Positions 35,500 through 43,729 of a stretch of DNA of 64,000 nucleotides are shown piece by piece. Source of the stretch: Haloarcula marismortui ATCC 43049 (GTDB lineage Archaea > Halobacteriota > Halobacteria > Halobacteriales > Haloarculaceae); the NCBI RefSeq assembly GCF_000011085.1, contig NC_006395.1, positions 62,001 to 126,000 on the forward strand. Direction: 5' to 3'. The notes beneath the pieces were generated by a model that was not told the origin of the DNA, searched no databases, and saw nothing but the letters and a program-made list of their open reading frames with translations. The translations under genes and the position numbers were made by a program. Each line of letters opens with the position of its first letter. Position 1 is the stretch's first letter.

Positions 35500-36258
35500 A
35501 TGTCTTCTCGCAGGTCAGTGTGTCTTGAGGAGATGGCATGGCCAGAAATTGAGTCTGCCCTCGAAAACGGAACACGGACAGTGGTCGTAGCTGTCGGTTC
35601 GATCGAACAGCACGGCCCACACCTGCCGCTGAATATGGATACGCTGGATGGGGATGAACTCGCACGGCGAATAGCGGCCGAGATGGGTGATGCGCTTGCC
35701 GCCCCCACAATCCGCCCCGGATGTTCGGGGCATCACATGGAGTTCCCCGGGACAATAACCGTTCCACCCGAGACATTGATGGATGTCATCCGGTCGTACT
35801 GCAGGTCACTCGATACCCACGGCTTCGAACACATCGTGCTGGTCCCGACCCACGGTGGGAACTTCGGACCGGTCAAAACCGTGGCACCCGATATCGCACG
35901 TGAACTCGAAGCCGCCGCAATCCCGCTCGCCGACCTCGACGAACATATGCAACTGCTGAACCAGGGACTCAGCAAGGCCGGTATCGAGTACGAGCAAGAT
36001 GTAATTCACGCCGGGGCCGCCGAGACAGCGATTGTGCTGGCCATCGACGAGGGACTCGTCAGGATGGAGGATGTCGAACCCGGGCCTGAAGGTGATATTT
36101 CGCCGGCTCGGTTGCTAAGTGACGGATTCAAATCAATTACTGAAAACGGCGTCCTCGGTGATCCGACGGCGGCAACCGCCGAGGCCGGCGAAGCGATCAT
36201 CGAAAATGTCGTCGGAGCGTACGTCAAGCAGGCCACGGCCGAGCGCAATGCCGTCTAA
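35500..36258 (+). CDS. Creatininase-family amidohydrolase
   Basis: A 252-residue protein of the creatininase family, whose members hydrolyse amide or formamide bonds with two metal ions; archaeal ArfB (riboflavin/F420 pathway) and MftE are relatives. Metal ligands are visible at E36, H38 and D47 (GSIEQHGPHLPLNMD), with further candidates in SGHHMEFPGT, THGGNFG and AGAAETA. The ATG at 35500 is preferred to one nine codons upstream. It lies beside the divergent biosynthetic block that follows and may belong to the same pathway; no ribD or other riboflavin gene is present. Confidence 0.87.
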   Translation: MSSRRSVCLEEMAWPEIESALENGTRTVVVAVGSIEQHGPHLPLNMDTLDGDELARRIAAEMGDALAAPTIRPGCSGHHMEFPGTITVPPETLMDVIRSYCRSLDTHGFEHIVLVPTHGGNFGPVKTVAPDIARELEAAAIPLADLDEHMQLLNQGLSKAGIEYEQDVIHAGAAETAIVLAIDEGLVRMEDVEPGPEGDISPARLLSDGFKSITENGVLGDPTAATAEAGEAIIENVVGAYVKQATAERNAV

Positions 36259-36449
36259 TGGAGGTATAGGCGTGTGTCAGCCTTGCCGGGCAGTGATTTG
36301 AGGTGAGAAGAGATGCCGCTGTCCGAGAGACTGTCGATTTGGTTGTTCTGTTGGCAGAGACTGATTCAGTCCAGCAGTGTTGGTAGTTCCATGCAGCGAC
36401 GGTTCAGGGCTGTAATGCGGTGCTGTAGTGTACGCAGGAGCAGAGTTGG

Positions 36450-36929
36450 TCAATCGATTCGGTCCCGCGGGCCAGCACGGGCGCTTCTTGTGACGTGCCT
36501 GATGAGCAGCCCCGCGGCAGTCAGCCAGAGCATAACTTCGAGAAAAAACGATGGACTCCAGAGGTAGTACAGGAAGAACGACCCCGGTGGGAGCGCCAGT
36601 GGGTCCGTCGGAGTGACAGCAGGCCAGAGCAGAAAGACCGCGTCGCCGGGGCGACCGTTGAGGACAACGTGAAGGGCATCGAGGGAGAGATGCAGCGCCC
36701 ACCCGAGTGCTGCCGACAGCCCGGCACGCCCAGAAAGCGCTAGAGGGAGAGCCACAATGACGAGCAAAACAGAGTGACCGACAGAGTGATACAGGGTGGT
36801 GACACCGACCATGGCAAGCGGCTTATCGACCACATCGGGCACGGCGGTCCCGACCACCAGCCACAGCGGCGACAGCCGTGACACACGTCCCAGAATCGCG
36901 GCCGCGAGCAGGTGTGTCAGAAAGAGCAT
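36450..36929 (-). CDS. DUF457-type membrane-bound metal-dependent hydrolase
   Basis: A 159-residue membrane protein starting MLFLTHLLAAAILG, with HSVGHSVLL and DALHVVLNGRPGD further on. The conserved His and Asp residues near membrane segments recall the DUF457/YdjM family of inner-membrane putative metal-dependent hydrolases. The start at 36929 leaves a 25-bp gap from the CDP-alcohol phosphotransferase upstream, so it is the last gene of a leftward operon that begins with the fusion gene at 40201. Confidence 0.75.
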   Translation of the reverse strand: MLFLTHLLAAAILGRVSRLSPLWLVVGTAVPDVVDKPLAMVGVTTLYHSVGHSVLLVIVALPLALSGRAGLSAALGWALHLSLDALHVVLNGRPGDAVFLLWPAVTPTDPLALPPGSFFLYYLWSPSFFLEVMLWLTAAGLLIRHVTRSARAGPRDRID

Positions 36930-36954
36930 ATGGAATGATGGGTACAGAGACGTA

Positions 36955-37728
36955 TCAACGCTGCCGGTCGAACCACTCGCGGGGGAGTCGCCCACTGGCA
37001 ACGAGGAAATCACGAAGGAACACCGCCAGCGACGGTGCGAGGACGACCGGCGTGAGCCTGAAGACGAGTTCTGTCGGTACCACAGGGACGAGTGCGGCAG
37101 TGATAAACACCATCTGGACGCCGGCGAGATACTTCCCGAGGTTGCTGTCGGGCCGCTCGAAAACCGGTCGGTCCCGGTATCGCCGCCAGCGGATACCGCC
37201 GACATAGGCGTACCGGGCCGCCGACAGCGAGAGGTACAGGACGGGGAGTTGGCCCCAGAAGACCGCGACGAGTGGTGCGACCACGAACCCAAAGGTGTCG
37301 AAGGCCATGTCCAGCCGCGTGCCAAGTTGCGTCTGTTCGCCGACTGTTCGGGCGACGGTGCCGTCGAGTTTGTCCAGCACGACGCCGACGCCGTAACACG
37401 CCGCCGGGACCCAGGCGAGGTCGGTCGTCGCCGGCACCACGAGAAAGCCCGCAACGACAGCATAGAGCCCACCGCGGAGTAACGTCACGGTGTTCGCCAT
37501 CCCGAAGATGTAGCGCCAGGGGTTACCGGCAGCCGGCGGGACGCTGAGCTTTCGGCCGACGTACCAGAGCTGTCCAGCCCAGCAACAGCCCGCGACGACC
37601 GCCGGGTGGAACATCCAGCGCGTCATCGCATCGGCGGGAAACAGCATGCCGACGATGACGGCTATGAGGAACCCGCCGACCACAGAGAGTTCGACGGGAA
37701 CTGGGCTGTCACCGTGTTGCTCGGCCAT
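36955..37728 (-). CDS. CDP-alcohol phosphatidyltransferase family enzyme
   Basis: A 257-residue membrane enzyme with the complete CDP-alcohol phosphotransferase signature: D119, D122-G123, A126-R127, G136, D140 and D144. Members transfer a phospho-alcohol from a CDP carrier to an acceptor alcohol, making phospholipids or polyol-phosphate derivatives. Six hydrophobic segments are expected and visible. It is more distant from phosphatidylglycerol or archaetidyl-inositol synthases than usual, so the acceptor is unclear. Its linkage to a glycosyltransferase and dehydrogenases suggests a lipid or polyol acceptor in a dedicated pathway. Confidence 0.85.
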   Translation of the reverse strand: MAEQHGDSPVPVELSVVGGFLIAVIVGMLFPADAMTRWMFHPAVVAGCCWAGQLWYVGRKLSVPPAAGNPWRYIFGMANTVTLLRGGLYAVVAGFLVVPATTDLAWVPAACYGVGVVLDKLDGTVARTVGEQTQLGTRLDMAFDTFGFVVAPLVAVFWGQLPVLYLSLSAARYAYVGGIRWRRYRDRPVFERPDSNLGKYLAGVQMVFITAALVPVVPTELVFRLTPVVLAPSLAVFLRDFLVASGRLPREWFDRQR

Positions 37729-37773
37729 CGAACCCTCCTGGTTCCCGGCTGTTCGCCGCCGTGCTAGCTTCGC

Positions 37774-38157
37774 TCATCGCAACAGCGCAACGAGGACCGC
37801 AAGCAGGACGAGCTGTGCGAGCTTGTCGGCTGCGCCGAGAGTCCCGACATCAGCCGGGAACGATTTCGGCCCGGCGGCGAAGTTGACGTAGTACCACAGC
37901 AGTATCTGGACGAGCGTGAACGGGATACCGACAGCGTAGACGAGGCGACGGCGGATACCCAAGGCGACCAGCGCGATAGCGCCGAGAAACCCCAGTCCCG
38001 CGAGGATGAAGCTGATACCGAGCCCGGATGGAGCCAGCCTGACGCCGAGAAGGAGGTGTATCGCGGCTGTGACGAGTGCCGCGATGATACCAAGCCAGTG
38101 TCGGCTATCCAGTGAGGCTACGTCGAGGGAACGTCCCTGTGTCTCCGTCGCGGCCAT
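37774..38157 (-). CDS. Small multi-pass membrane protein
   Basis: A 127-residue protein with four hydrophobic segments (about 25-40, 45-65, 70-90, 105-125). Similar proteins in haloarchaea carry a DUF7475 label. It sits between the fusion gene and the CDP-alcohol enzyme in the leftward operon. Function is unknown; it may organise the membrane enzymes. Confidence 0.7.
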   Translation of the reverse strand: MAATETQGRSLDVASLDSRHWLGIIAALVTAAIHLLLGVRLAPSGLGISFILAGLGFLGAIALVALGIRRRLVYAVGIPFTLVQILLWYYVNFAAGPKSFPADVGTLGAADKLAQLVLLAVLVALLR

Positions 38158-38206
38158 GGGCTAGGTTCGGCGTTCAGTCACATAATGATACTGCCAATTG
38201 CACCGC

Positions 38207-40201
38207 TTACCGCTCGAAATCCGGCTGTCGAAGTGCCTCGATGCGGGCACACGCTTCTGCGTCGAGTCGCTGCCCAGCGGCGGCGAGGTTCTCGACGATG
38301 TGGGACGGTGTCGTACTGGACGGAATCGGAACGACGCCCTGTGTGACGTTCCAGGCCAGTACCACGCCGGCTGGTGATAGGCCGTACTCCTCCGCGATAG
38401 CCGCCAGAACAGGCTCGTCGAGCAGTCCGGGGGCTGACAGCGGGGAGTGAGCGACGACCCTGATGCCGCGTTCGTGGCAGTATTCAATGAGGTCTGTCTG
38501 TGGCTGGTACGGATGGCGCTCGACCTGTACCAGCGCCGGCCTGACAGTCCCCGTTTCGATGACTGTCTCCAGTTGTGTCTGCGAGACGTTACAGAGCCCG
38601 AGCGTGCGCGTCCAGCCTCGTTCGTGGAGGGCCTCCAGATTCTCCCAGGCGCGCTGGAGTGAGACCGAGTCCGTCTCGATGTCGCCACGATCGTTTTTGG
38701 GGAAGGTCAACGCCTCCTGACGCGCGACCGATTTCTCGGCCAGTCGCGTTAGCGACCCGCGATGAGCTAACGCCTCGGGCCAGTGCAGGGCATAGCAGTC
38801 GAACGCGTCGATACCCAGTTCGTCGAGACTGCTCCGACAGGCCGTCAGCATGTGCTTTCGACGGTGGTTCGTGCGCCAGACTTTCCCGAGTATGAACACC
38901 CGACGCCGGTCGGGGGCACCGGGGGCAGCCAGAATGCGGCCGATACGGTGCTCGTTCCCGTACAGTTCAGCGCTGTCAAGCAGTCGGTAGCCGGCGTCGA
39001 GGGCCGCCGCGATAGAGTCCGCACGGTCGATGTACGTTCCGTCACGATATCGGGAACAGCCAAAGCCGATAGCCGGGAGCCGGATCGCTTGCTCCCGGCT
39101 CCCGTCCCAGTCTCTGTCCGGGGTGACGGTCGGCGGTGGCGTTGAGTCCGCCGCCGTGCCGTAGTCGGACACAGTCTCAGACTCGCCCGTCTCGGCAGCC
39201 GTCTCAATCGCATTACAGACTGCAACAATGTGGGCACCGCGGCGACCCGTCATCCGCGATGGGGTCCCCCGGGTGACACTGGCCGCAAGCGACTCGACCG
39301 GGTCGAGATAGCGGTAGGGTTGCGTGGGGTGCTGTGCGGGAGCATCGATGTATTCGCGGCCGATACGACCGTACTGCACGGCGGTCGTACTATCAGCCAT
39401 CGCGCCGGTCCCACGGAGATATAGCGACCCGTCGTCACCGTGGAGTTCGAGCCCGTAGAACTCGCGGCTCCGGTGTGGCGCGTAGAAGCTCGCGGTCAGC
39501 CGGACCGTCAGCCCTCCGTCGAACGAAAGCATCGCCTCGACGTGGCTGGGCGCAGACGGTCGCTCTGGCTCTCGCTCGGGCCAGCTATCGAGTGTCGTTG
39601 CGGTCTGAACGGATTTGACAGGGCCGAACCACGAGACCAGCAGCGCGAGCGGATAGACGCCCCCGTCGTACAGCGGCCCGATAGAGAGAAACGAGCCGGG
39701 TCGGTCGTGCCAATCTGTCACGCGACCGACGTGGGCGTGGGCGTACCCCAGCTGAACGGGTCCCATACGGCCGTCGGCGAGCATTTGCCCGGCGCGACGC
39801 TGTGAGGGCGCATCGGGCGTCCCCGGGGCACAGCCCAATGCCAGATTCCGGTCTTGGGCCAGCGCCAAGAGCTCCGCGGCCGCCGCCTCGTCCAGTGCGA
39901 GGGGCTTTTGCGAGTAGACGTGCCGTCCGGCTTCGAGCGCCGTTCGGGTCACCGGTGCGTGGGCGGCGTGGTTCGTCAGGTTCACAACCAGCGGCGCGTC
40001 AACGGCGGAAAGCGCGGTGTCGAGGTCGGTAAAGGCCGGGCAGTCGTGCGCCGCGGCGAGTGCTGTCGCCCGGTCTTCTTCGAGGTCGCAGACGCCCGCC
40101 AGCGAGAGCGGGCTGTCTGCCAGTTCGGCCGCGTACTCCGCCGCGATACTGCCCGCACCGACGAACAGACAATGCACACTCGAACGCGGGCGTCCTCGCA
40201 T
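38207..40201 (-). CDS. Gfo/Idh/MocA oxidoreductase fused to aldo/keto reductase
   Basis: A 664-residue two-enzyme fusion. The N-terminal part (about 1-345) is a Gfo/Idh/MocA NAD(P)-dependent sugar dehydrogenase with a Rossmann GAGSIA at 16-21; the usual EKP of the catalytic lysine is QKP at 98-100. A short linker leads to an aldo/keto reductase (about 365-664) with all four catalytic residues: D409, Y414, K440 and H473. Joining both in one chain suggests channelled oxidation and reduction of a sugar or polyol, an epimerisation-type step. It heads a leftward operon and faces the 40252 gene across 50 bp. Start ATG 40201; an ATG three codons earlier is possible. Confidence 0.85.
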   Translation of the reverse strand: MRGRPRSSVHCLFVGAGSIAAEYAAELADSPLSLAGVCDLEEDRATALAAAHDCPAFTDLDTALSAVDAPLVVNLTNHAAHAPVTRTALEAGRHVYSQKPLALDEAAAAELLALAQDRNLALGCAPGTPDAPSQRRAGQMLADGRMGPVQLGYAHAHVGRVTDWHDRPGSFLSIGPLYDGGVYPLALLVSWFGPVKSVQTATTLDSWPEREPERPSAPSHVEAMLSFDGGLTVRLTASFYAPHRSREFYGLELHGDDGSLYLRGTGAMADSTTAVQYGRIGREYIDAPAQHPTQPYRYLDPVESLAASVTRGTPSRMTGRRGAHIVAVCNAIETAAETGESETVSDYGTAADSTPPPTVTPDRDWDGSREQAIRLPAIGFGCSRYRDGTYIDRADSIAAALDAGYRLLDSAELYGNEHRIGRILAAPGAPDRRRVFILGKVWRTNHRRKHMLTACRSSLDELGIDAFDCYALHWPEALAHRGSLTRLAEKSVARQEALTFPKNDRGDIETDSVSLQRAWENLEALHERGWTRTLGLCNVSQTQLETVIETGTVRPALVQVERHPYQPQTDLIEYCHERGIRVVAHSPLSAPGLLDEPVLAAIAEEYGLSPAGVVLAWNVTQGVVPIPSSTTPSHIVENLAAAGQRLDAEACARIEALRQPDFER

Positions 40202-40251
40202 ATATATCATATCGCCAGTGGGATTTTATTGGCCGCCGCCGAATACCGGAC
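40202..40251. promoter_or_regulatory. Shared divergent promoter of the biosynthetic block
   Basis: Only 50 bp separate the two divergent start codons. TATATATCATAT lies next to the leftward start, and TTTTATT (40224-40230) lies 22-28 bp before the rightward GTG at 40252, suggesting leaderless expression of the rightward operon. The short distance implies coordinated control. Confidence 0.5.
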
Positions 40252-41136
40252 GTGACAGAACCGGGAATGAGCCGGCTCGGGACGGCGTACTTGCGCGCAT
40301 TGCAGGCGCTGGGCCGGCGGGTTCCGTACGGAACAAACGTCTACCAGCGCGAGTGGGACGTTCTCGTTGTTCTCGATGCCTGTCGTGCTGACTTGTTACG
40401 GGCTGTCGCCCCCGACACCGGGCTGTTCGATACCGTTTCGACGGTCCGCTCGGTCGGGAGTTCCTCCTCGGAGTGGCTGGAAAACACGTTCTCCGGTCAT
40501 CCAGAAACAGCTCAAACCGTCATGGTCACCGGCAACACGTGGACCGACCGGTATCTCGATGCCGACGCCTTCGCTGCGCTGGACGAGGTCTGGAAGTACG
40601 CGTGGGACGAGGACCTGAACACCGTCCCGGCTGCAGCCGTGACCGACCGGGCCATCGCGCTAGCCCGGCGGCTGGACCCCGAGCGGCTGGTCGTCCATTA
40701 CATGCAACCACATCACCCGTTCGTCCCCGAGCCGCTCGACGGCGACGGCGGTCTGGCCCGTACTGGACGCCACAGTAACACGGCAAATCCGTGGGTCGCG
40801 CTCCGTCGTGGCGAGGTTTCGGCGGACCGCGTCTGGAACGCATACGAGGCGAACCTCCGGTATGTCCTCCGGGAGGTGGAAGCGCTGGCTGAAAACGTCG
40901 ACGGCCGCATCGCTGTCACCGCCGACCACGGCAATCTCTTCGGGGAGTGGGGGTTGTACGGCCATCCGATGCACACGCCAGTCCCGGCGCTGCTGGCGGT
41001 GCCGTGGGCCGAGACCGACGGCGTCGACAGCGGGGAACGCGAGCCCGACCTGCGTCCGCCCGAGCCGCTCCCAGTGTCGCGCGTCTACGGCGCCGAAAGC
41101 GACAGGGACCGACTGGATTCGTTGGGATACTTGTAG
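40252..41136 (+). CDS. Alkaline phosphatase-superfamily (sulfatase-like) hydrolase
   Basis: A 294-residue phosphatase/sulfatase-fold protein. Metal residues appear in DVLVVLDACRADLL and AVTADHGNLFGE, with GHPMHTPVP near the C-terminus. The nucleophile segment (GSSSSEWLENTF) is serine-rich without a formylglycine motif, so a phosphoester or phospho-transfer role is likelier. It ends in RLDSLGYL, nearly the same tail as the protein encoded at 24682. The GTG at 40252 fits a TATA box; ATG 40267 is the alternative. First gene of the rightward block. Confidence 0.78.
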   Translation: MTEPGMSRLGTAYLRALQALGRRVPYGTNVYQREWDVLVVLDACRADLLRAVAPDTGLFDTVSTVRSVGSSSSEWLENTFSGHPETAQTVMVTGNTWTDRYLDADAFAALDEVWKYAWDEDLNTVPAAAVTDRAIALARRLDPERLVVHYMQPHHPFVPEPLDGDGGLARTGRHSNTANPWVALRRGEVSADRVWNAYEANLRYVLREVEALAENVDGRIAVTADHGNLFGEWGLYGHPMHTPVPALLAVPWAETDGVDSGEREPDLRPPEPLPVSRVYGAESDRDRLDSLGYL

Positions 41137-41268
41137 TCAATCAGGAGGTACTTTTTAGTCGGAGAAAGCCTGGATAGGAGACGTGCATTCCCGGAGCCGT
41201 CGCCACGTCCGAAGGAGCTGGCATCGAAACATCGGCACCGGCCGCCCACGTCCTCAGGAGACGGTGTA

Positions 41269-42258
41269 ATGTCCGCCAGAACGCTGTACTTTACCGGCGG
41301 GAAGTCGGTTCGGGTTGACGAAGAAGCGGTGCCTGACCCCGGACCATCGGAGGTCCGTGTTCGAACCGAACTCTCAGGAATCAGTCCCGGAACAGAGCTG
41401 TTGGTGTACCGTGGTGAGGTCGATTCGGAACTCGCGACCGACGAGACGATCGACGCCCTTGATGGTACGTTCTCGTATCCACTGCAGTACGGCTACGCCG
41501 CTGTCGGCTGTGTCACGGCCGTCGGGGACGCGGTTGACGACGACTGGCTCGACCAGCGTGTGTTCGCGTTCAACCCACACGAAAGCCACTTCCTCGCCGA
41601 GCCGTCGTCGCTTATTCCCACGACGTTACCGCCGGAGCAGGCGGTGTTCATCCCGAACGTCGAAGCAGCGGTCAACTTCGTGATGGACGCTCGACCGCGT
41701 ATCGGGGCTCGGGTTGTCGTCTTCGGTCAGGGGCCGGTGGGCCTGTTGACGACCGGGCTGCTGGCCGATTTTCCGCTGGCGTCGCTCGTGACGGTCGATC
41801 CCTGTGCGGGCCGCCGTCGGCTCTCGGAAGCGCTCGGGGCAGACCGCTCAGTCTCTCCCGGGAATCTCGATGACGACGACGCCGACATCACGTTCGAGCT
41901 CTCGGGGAACCCAACCGCACTCGACAGAGCGATCGACGCCACTGGCTATGCCGGTCAGGTCATCGTCGGTTCGTGGTACGGCTCAAAGGATGTCTCGCTT
42001 GACCTCGGACATCACTTCCACCGGAGCCACATCCGCCTTCGCAGCAGTCAGGTGAGCCGCATCGATCCGGATCACGCCGACCGCTGGGACAAGGACCGGC
42101 GGCTGGATGTCGTCCGGTCGTGGCTGAGCGACACTGACCTCTCGGCGCTACTGACACATGAGATCGATATCGAGCGTGCAGCCGAAGCGTATCAACTGCT
42201 AGAGAGCCGGCCAGACGACGCTGTACAGGTAGTGTTGACGTACAACGGACACCCGTGA
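41269..42258 (+). CDS. Zinc-type alcohol dehydrogenase family, catalytic Cys absent
   Basis: A 329-residue medium-chain dehydrogenase. The nucleotide fold has VVVFGQGPVGLLTTG at about 149-163. The catalytic-zinc region reads SGISPGTE (36-43) with no Cys, and the structural-zinc four-Cys lobe is missing. This matches the Cys-less subgroup of BchC-like or sugar-related dehydrogenases, which probably oxidise or reduce a polyol or sugar with NAD(P). It is followed after 30 bp by the broken pterin-synthase gene. Confidence 0.84.
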   Translation: MSARTLYFTGGKSVRVDEEAVPDPGPSEVRVRTELSGISPGTELLVYRGEVDSELATDETIDALDGTFSYPLQYGYAAVGCVTAVGDAVDDDWLDQRVFAFNPHESHFLAEPSSLIPTTLPPEQAVFIPNVEAAVNFVMDARPRIGARVVVFGQGPVGLLTTGLLADFPLASLVTVDPCAGRRRLSEALGADRSVSPGNLDDDDADITFELSGNPTALDRAIDATGYAGQVIVGSWYGSKDVSLDLGHHFHRSHIRLRSSQVSRIDPDHADRWDKDRRLDVVRSWLSDTDLSALLTHEIDIERAAEAYQLLESRPDDAVQVVLTYNGHP

Positions 42259-42288
42259 TTTAGGTGGGTCCCGGCCGTTCGTTCGGGT

Positions 42289-42665
42289 ATGTACACGACG
42301 ACGGTTCGGACTGAGTTCGTGGCACAGCATTACCTCACTGTCCCGAACCCGGGGCCCGAGGGTGACCCGCACTACACCACTACAGGGTCGAACTATGTTT
42401 CCGCGGCCCCGAACTCAACGAGTTCGACTACATCGTCGACATCGACAATGCCGACACAGCCCTGTCGTCACTCGCCGACCGGTACCGGGACACGATGCTC
42501 AATGACCTCCCGGAGTTCGAAGGCTACAACCCCAGCGTGGAGCGGTTTGCCCGTGTTATCTTTGAGCGTGTCACCGAGCGTGTCACCGACGAGACGGTCA
42601 CCGAACTGTCGGTCACCATCTGGGAGGACGAGGAAGCCGCTGCGAGTTACAACGCCGCCGTATGA
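42289..42665 (+). pseudogene. 6-pyruvoyl-tetrahydropterin synthase/QueD family, frameshifted
   Basis: Two frames together spell a COG0720-type protein of 125 residues. Frame one (42289-42372) gives MYTTTVRTEFVAQHYLTVP and ends at the first His of the zinc HxHHY motif. The rest continues from 42375 in another frame (HHYRVELCFRGPELNEFDY), to a TGA at 42663-42665 that overlaps the next ATG. One base is missing in the codon at 42373-42374, most simply the C of a TCA serine. A Glu sits where QueD has its catalytic Cys. Either the gene is inactivated or the sequence has an error; the intact downstream overlap and coding character favour a recent event or error. Confidence 0.8.
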
Positions 42666-43729
42666 GGGTCGGCCTGACCCTGTACGGGAGCCTCGACGAG
42701 CAGTCAGGCGGGTTTCGATACGATAGAAAACTCGTCGAGGGACTCCGAGCGGCCGGCGACACTGTCGAGTGTATCCAGCTCCCCTGGCGTGACTACCACA
42801 GAGGGCTGCTCGACAACGGGTCGCGAAAGCTCCGCCAGCGGCTGGATGTGGATGTCGATGTCATGTTACAGGACGAACTCGCCCATCCGTCGCTCGTCCG
42901 CACAAACCGTGCCCTCTCGTACCCGATTGTCAGCATCGTCCACCACTTGCGGGCGAGCGAGCCGCGCCGACTTGCACCGCTGTACCGGGCGGTCGAGCGT
43001 CGCTACCTCGGGACTGTTCAGGCCGTGGTCTGTAACAGCGCCACGACCCGAAACGTCGTTACCAACCTCGGCGTCGACCCCGAGGACACCGTCGTCGCGC
43101 CGCCGGCTGGGGACCAGTTCGACCCTGATATCGACCGAGCGACAATCGAGCGACGGGCTACCACCGAGCCGCTGCAGGTTGTTTTCGTCGGAAATGTCTC
43201 GCCTCGAAAGGGGCTCGATACGCTCGTCGATGGTGTGGCTGCGGCTGCTGTCGACATCGACCTCACCGTCGTCGGTCGCCACGTCGATGCAGCCCACGTG
43301 ACTTCGGTACAGGAGCGCGTCCGCGAACACGATTTAGCTGACCGCGTGCAGTTCGCGGGTCGGCTCCCAGACGGCGAGTTGGCGAAAACCCTCCGGTCGA
43401 GCCACGTCCTTGCGGTACCGTCCCGGTACGAAGGGTTCGGCATCGTCTATCTGGAGGGGATGAGCTTCGGCCTCCCGGCGCTGGCCACCCGGGCTGGCGG
43501 AGCGGCCGACATCGTAACCGACGACGAAACAGGGGTACTCGTCGACCCGGACGACTCGGCAGCCGTCGCTCGCGAACTGGAGCGGTTCGCCACCGACCGG
43601 GACCGCTTGGCTGAGATGGGGTGGGCCGCGAGACGGAACTACGAGACGCACCCGGATTGGGAAGAGACGGTCGGGCGGGTTCGGGACCTGCTGTCTGATA
43701 TTGTTCAGCCCACGGAGGTACCGGCGTGA
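42662..43729 (+). CDS. GT4-family glycosyltransferase
   Basis: A 355-residue retaining glycosyltransferase of the GT-B fold. The C-terminal nucleotide-sugar domain has VGNVSPRKGLDTLV (about 176-189) and the EGFGIVYLE signature with E257 and E265 seven residues apart. It transfers a sugar from a nucleotide donor to an unknown acceptor. The ATG overlaps the stop of the pterin-synthase-like gene (ATGA), and its own stop overlaps the methyltransferase start (GTGA), so translation is coupled along the operon. Confidence 0.88.
   Translation: MRVGLTLYGSLDEQSGGFRYDRKLVEGLRAAGDTVECIQLPWRDYHRGLLDNGSRKLRQRLDVDVDVMLQDELAHPSLVRTNRALSYPIVSIVHHLRASEPRRLAPLYRAVERRYLGTVQAVVCNSATTRNVVTNLGVDPEDTVVAPPAGDQFDPDIDRATIERRATTEPLQVVFVGNVSPRKGLDTLVDGVAAAAVDIDLTVVGRHVDAAHVTSVQERVREHDLADRVQFAGRLPDGELAKTLRSSHVLAVPSRYEGFGIVYLEGMSFGLPALATRAGGAADIVTDDETGVLVDPDDSAAVARELERFATDRDRLAEMGWAARRNYETHPDWEETVGRVRDLLSDIVQPTEVPA

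Noticed and set aside
36450-37472. Long form (340 codons) of the DUF457-type gene
   Set aside because: The first 180 codons lie within the CDP-alcohol gene in another frame and are Ser/Arg-rich; the membrane protein starts at 36929.
36796-37482. Plus-strand ORF of 228 codons
   Set aside because: It is antisense to the CDP-alcohol enzyme with its complete signature.
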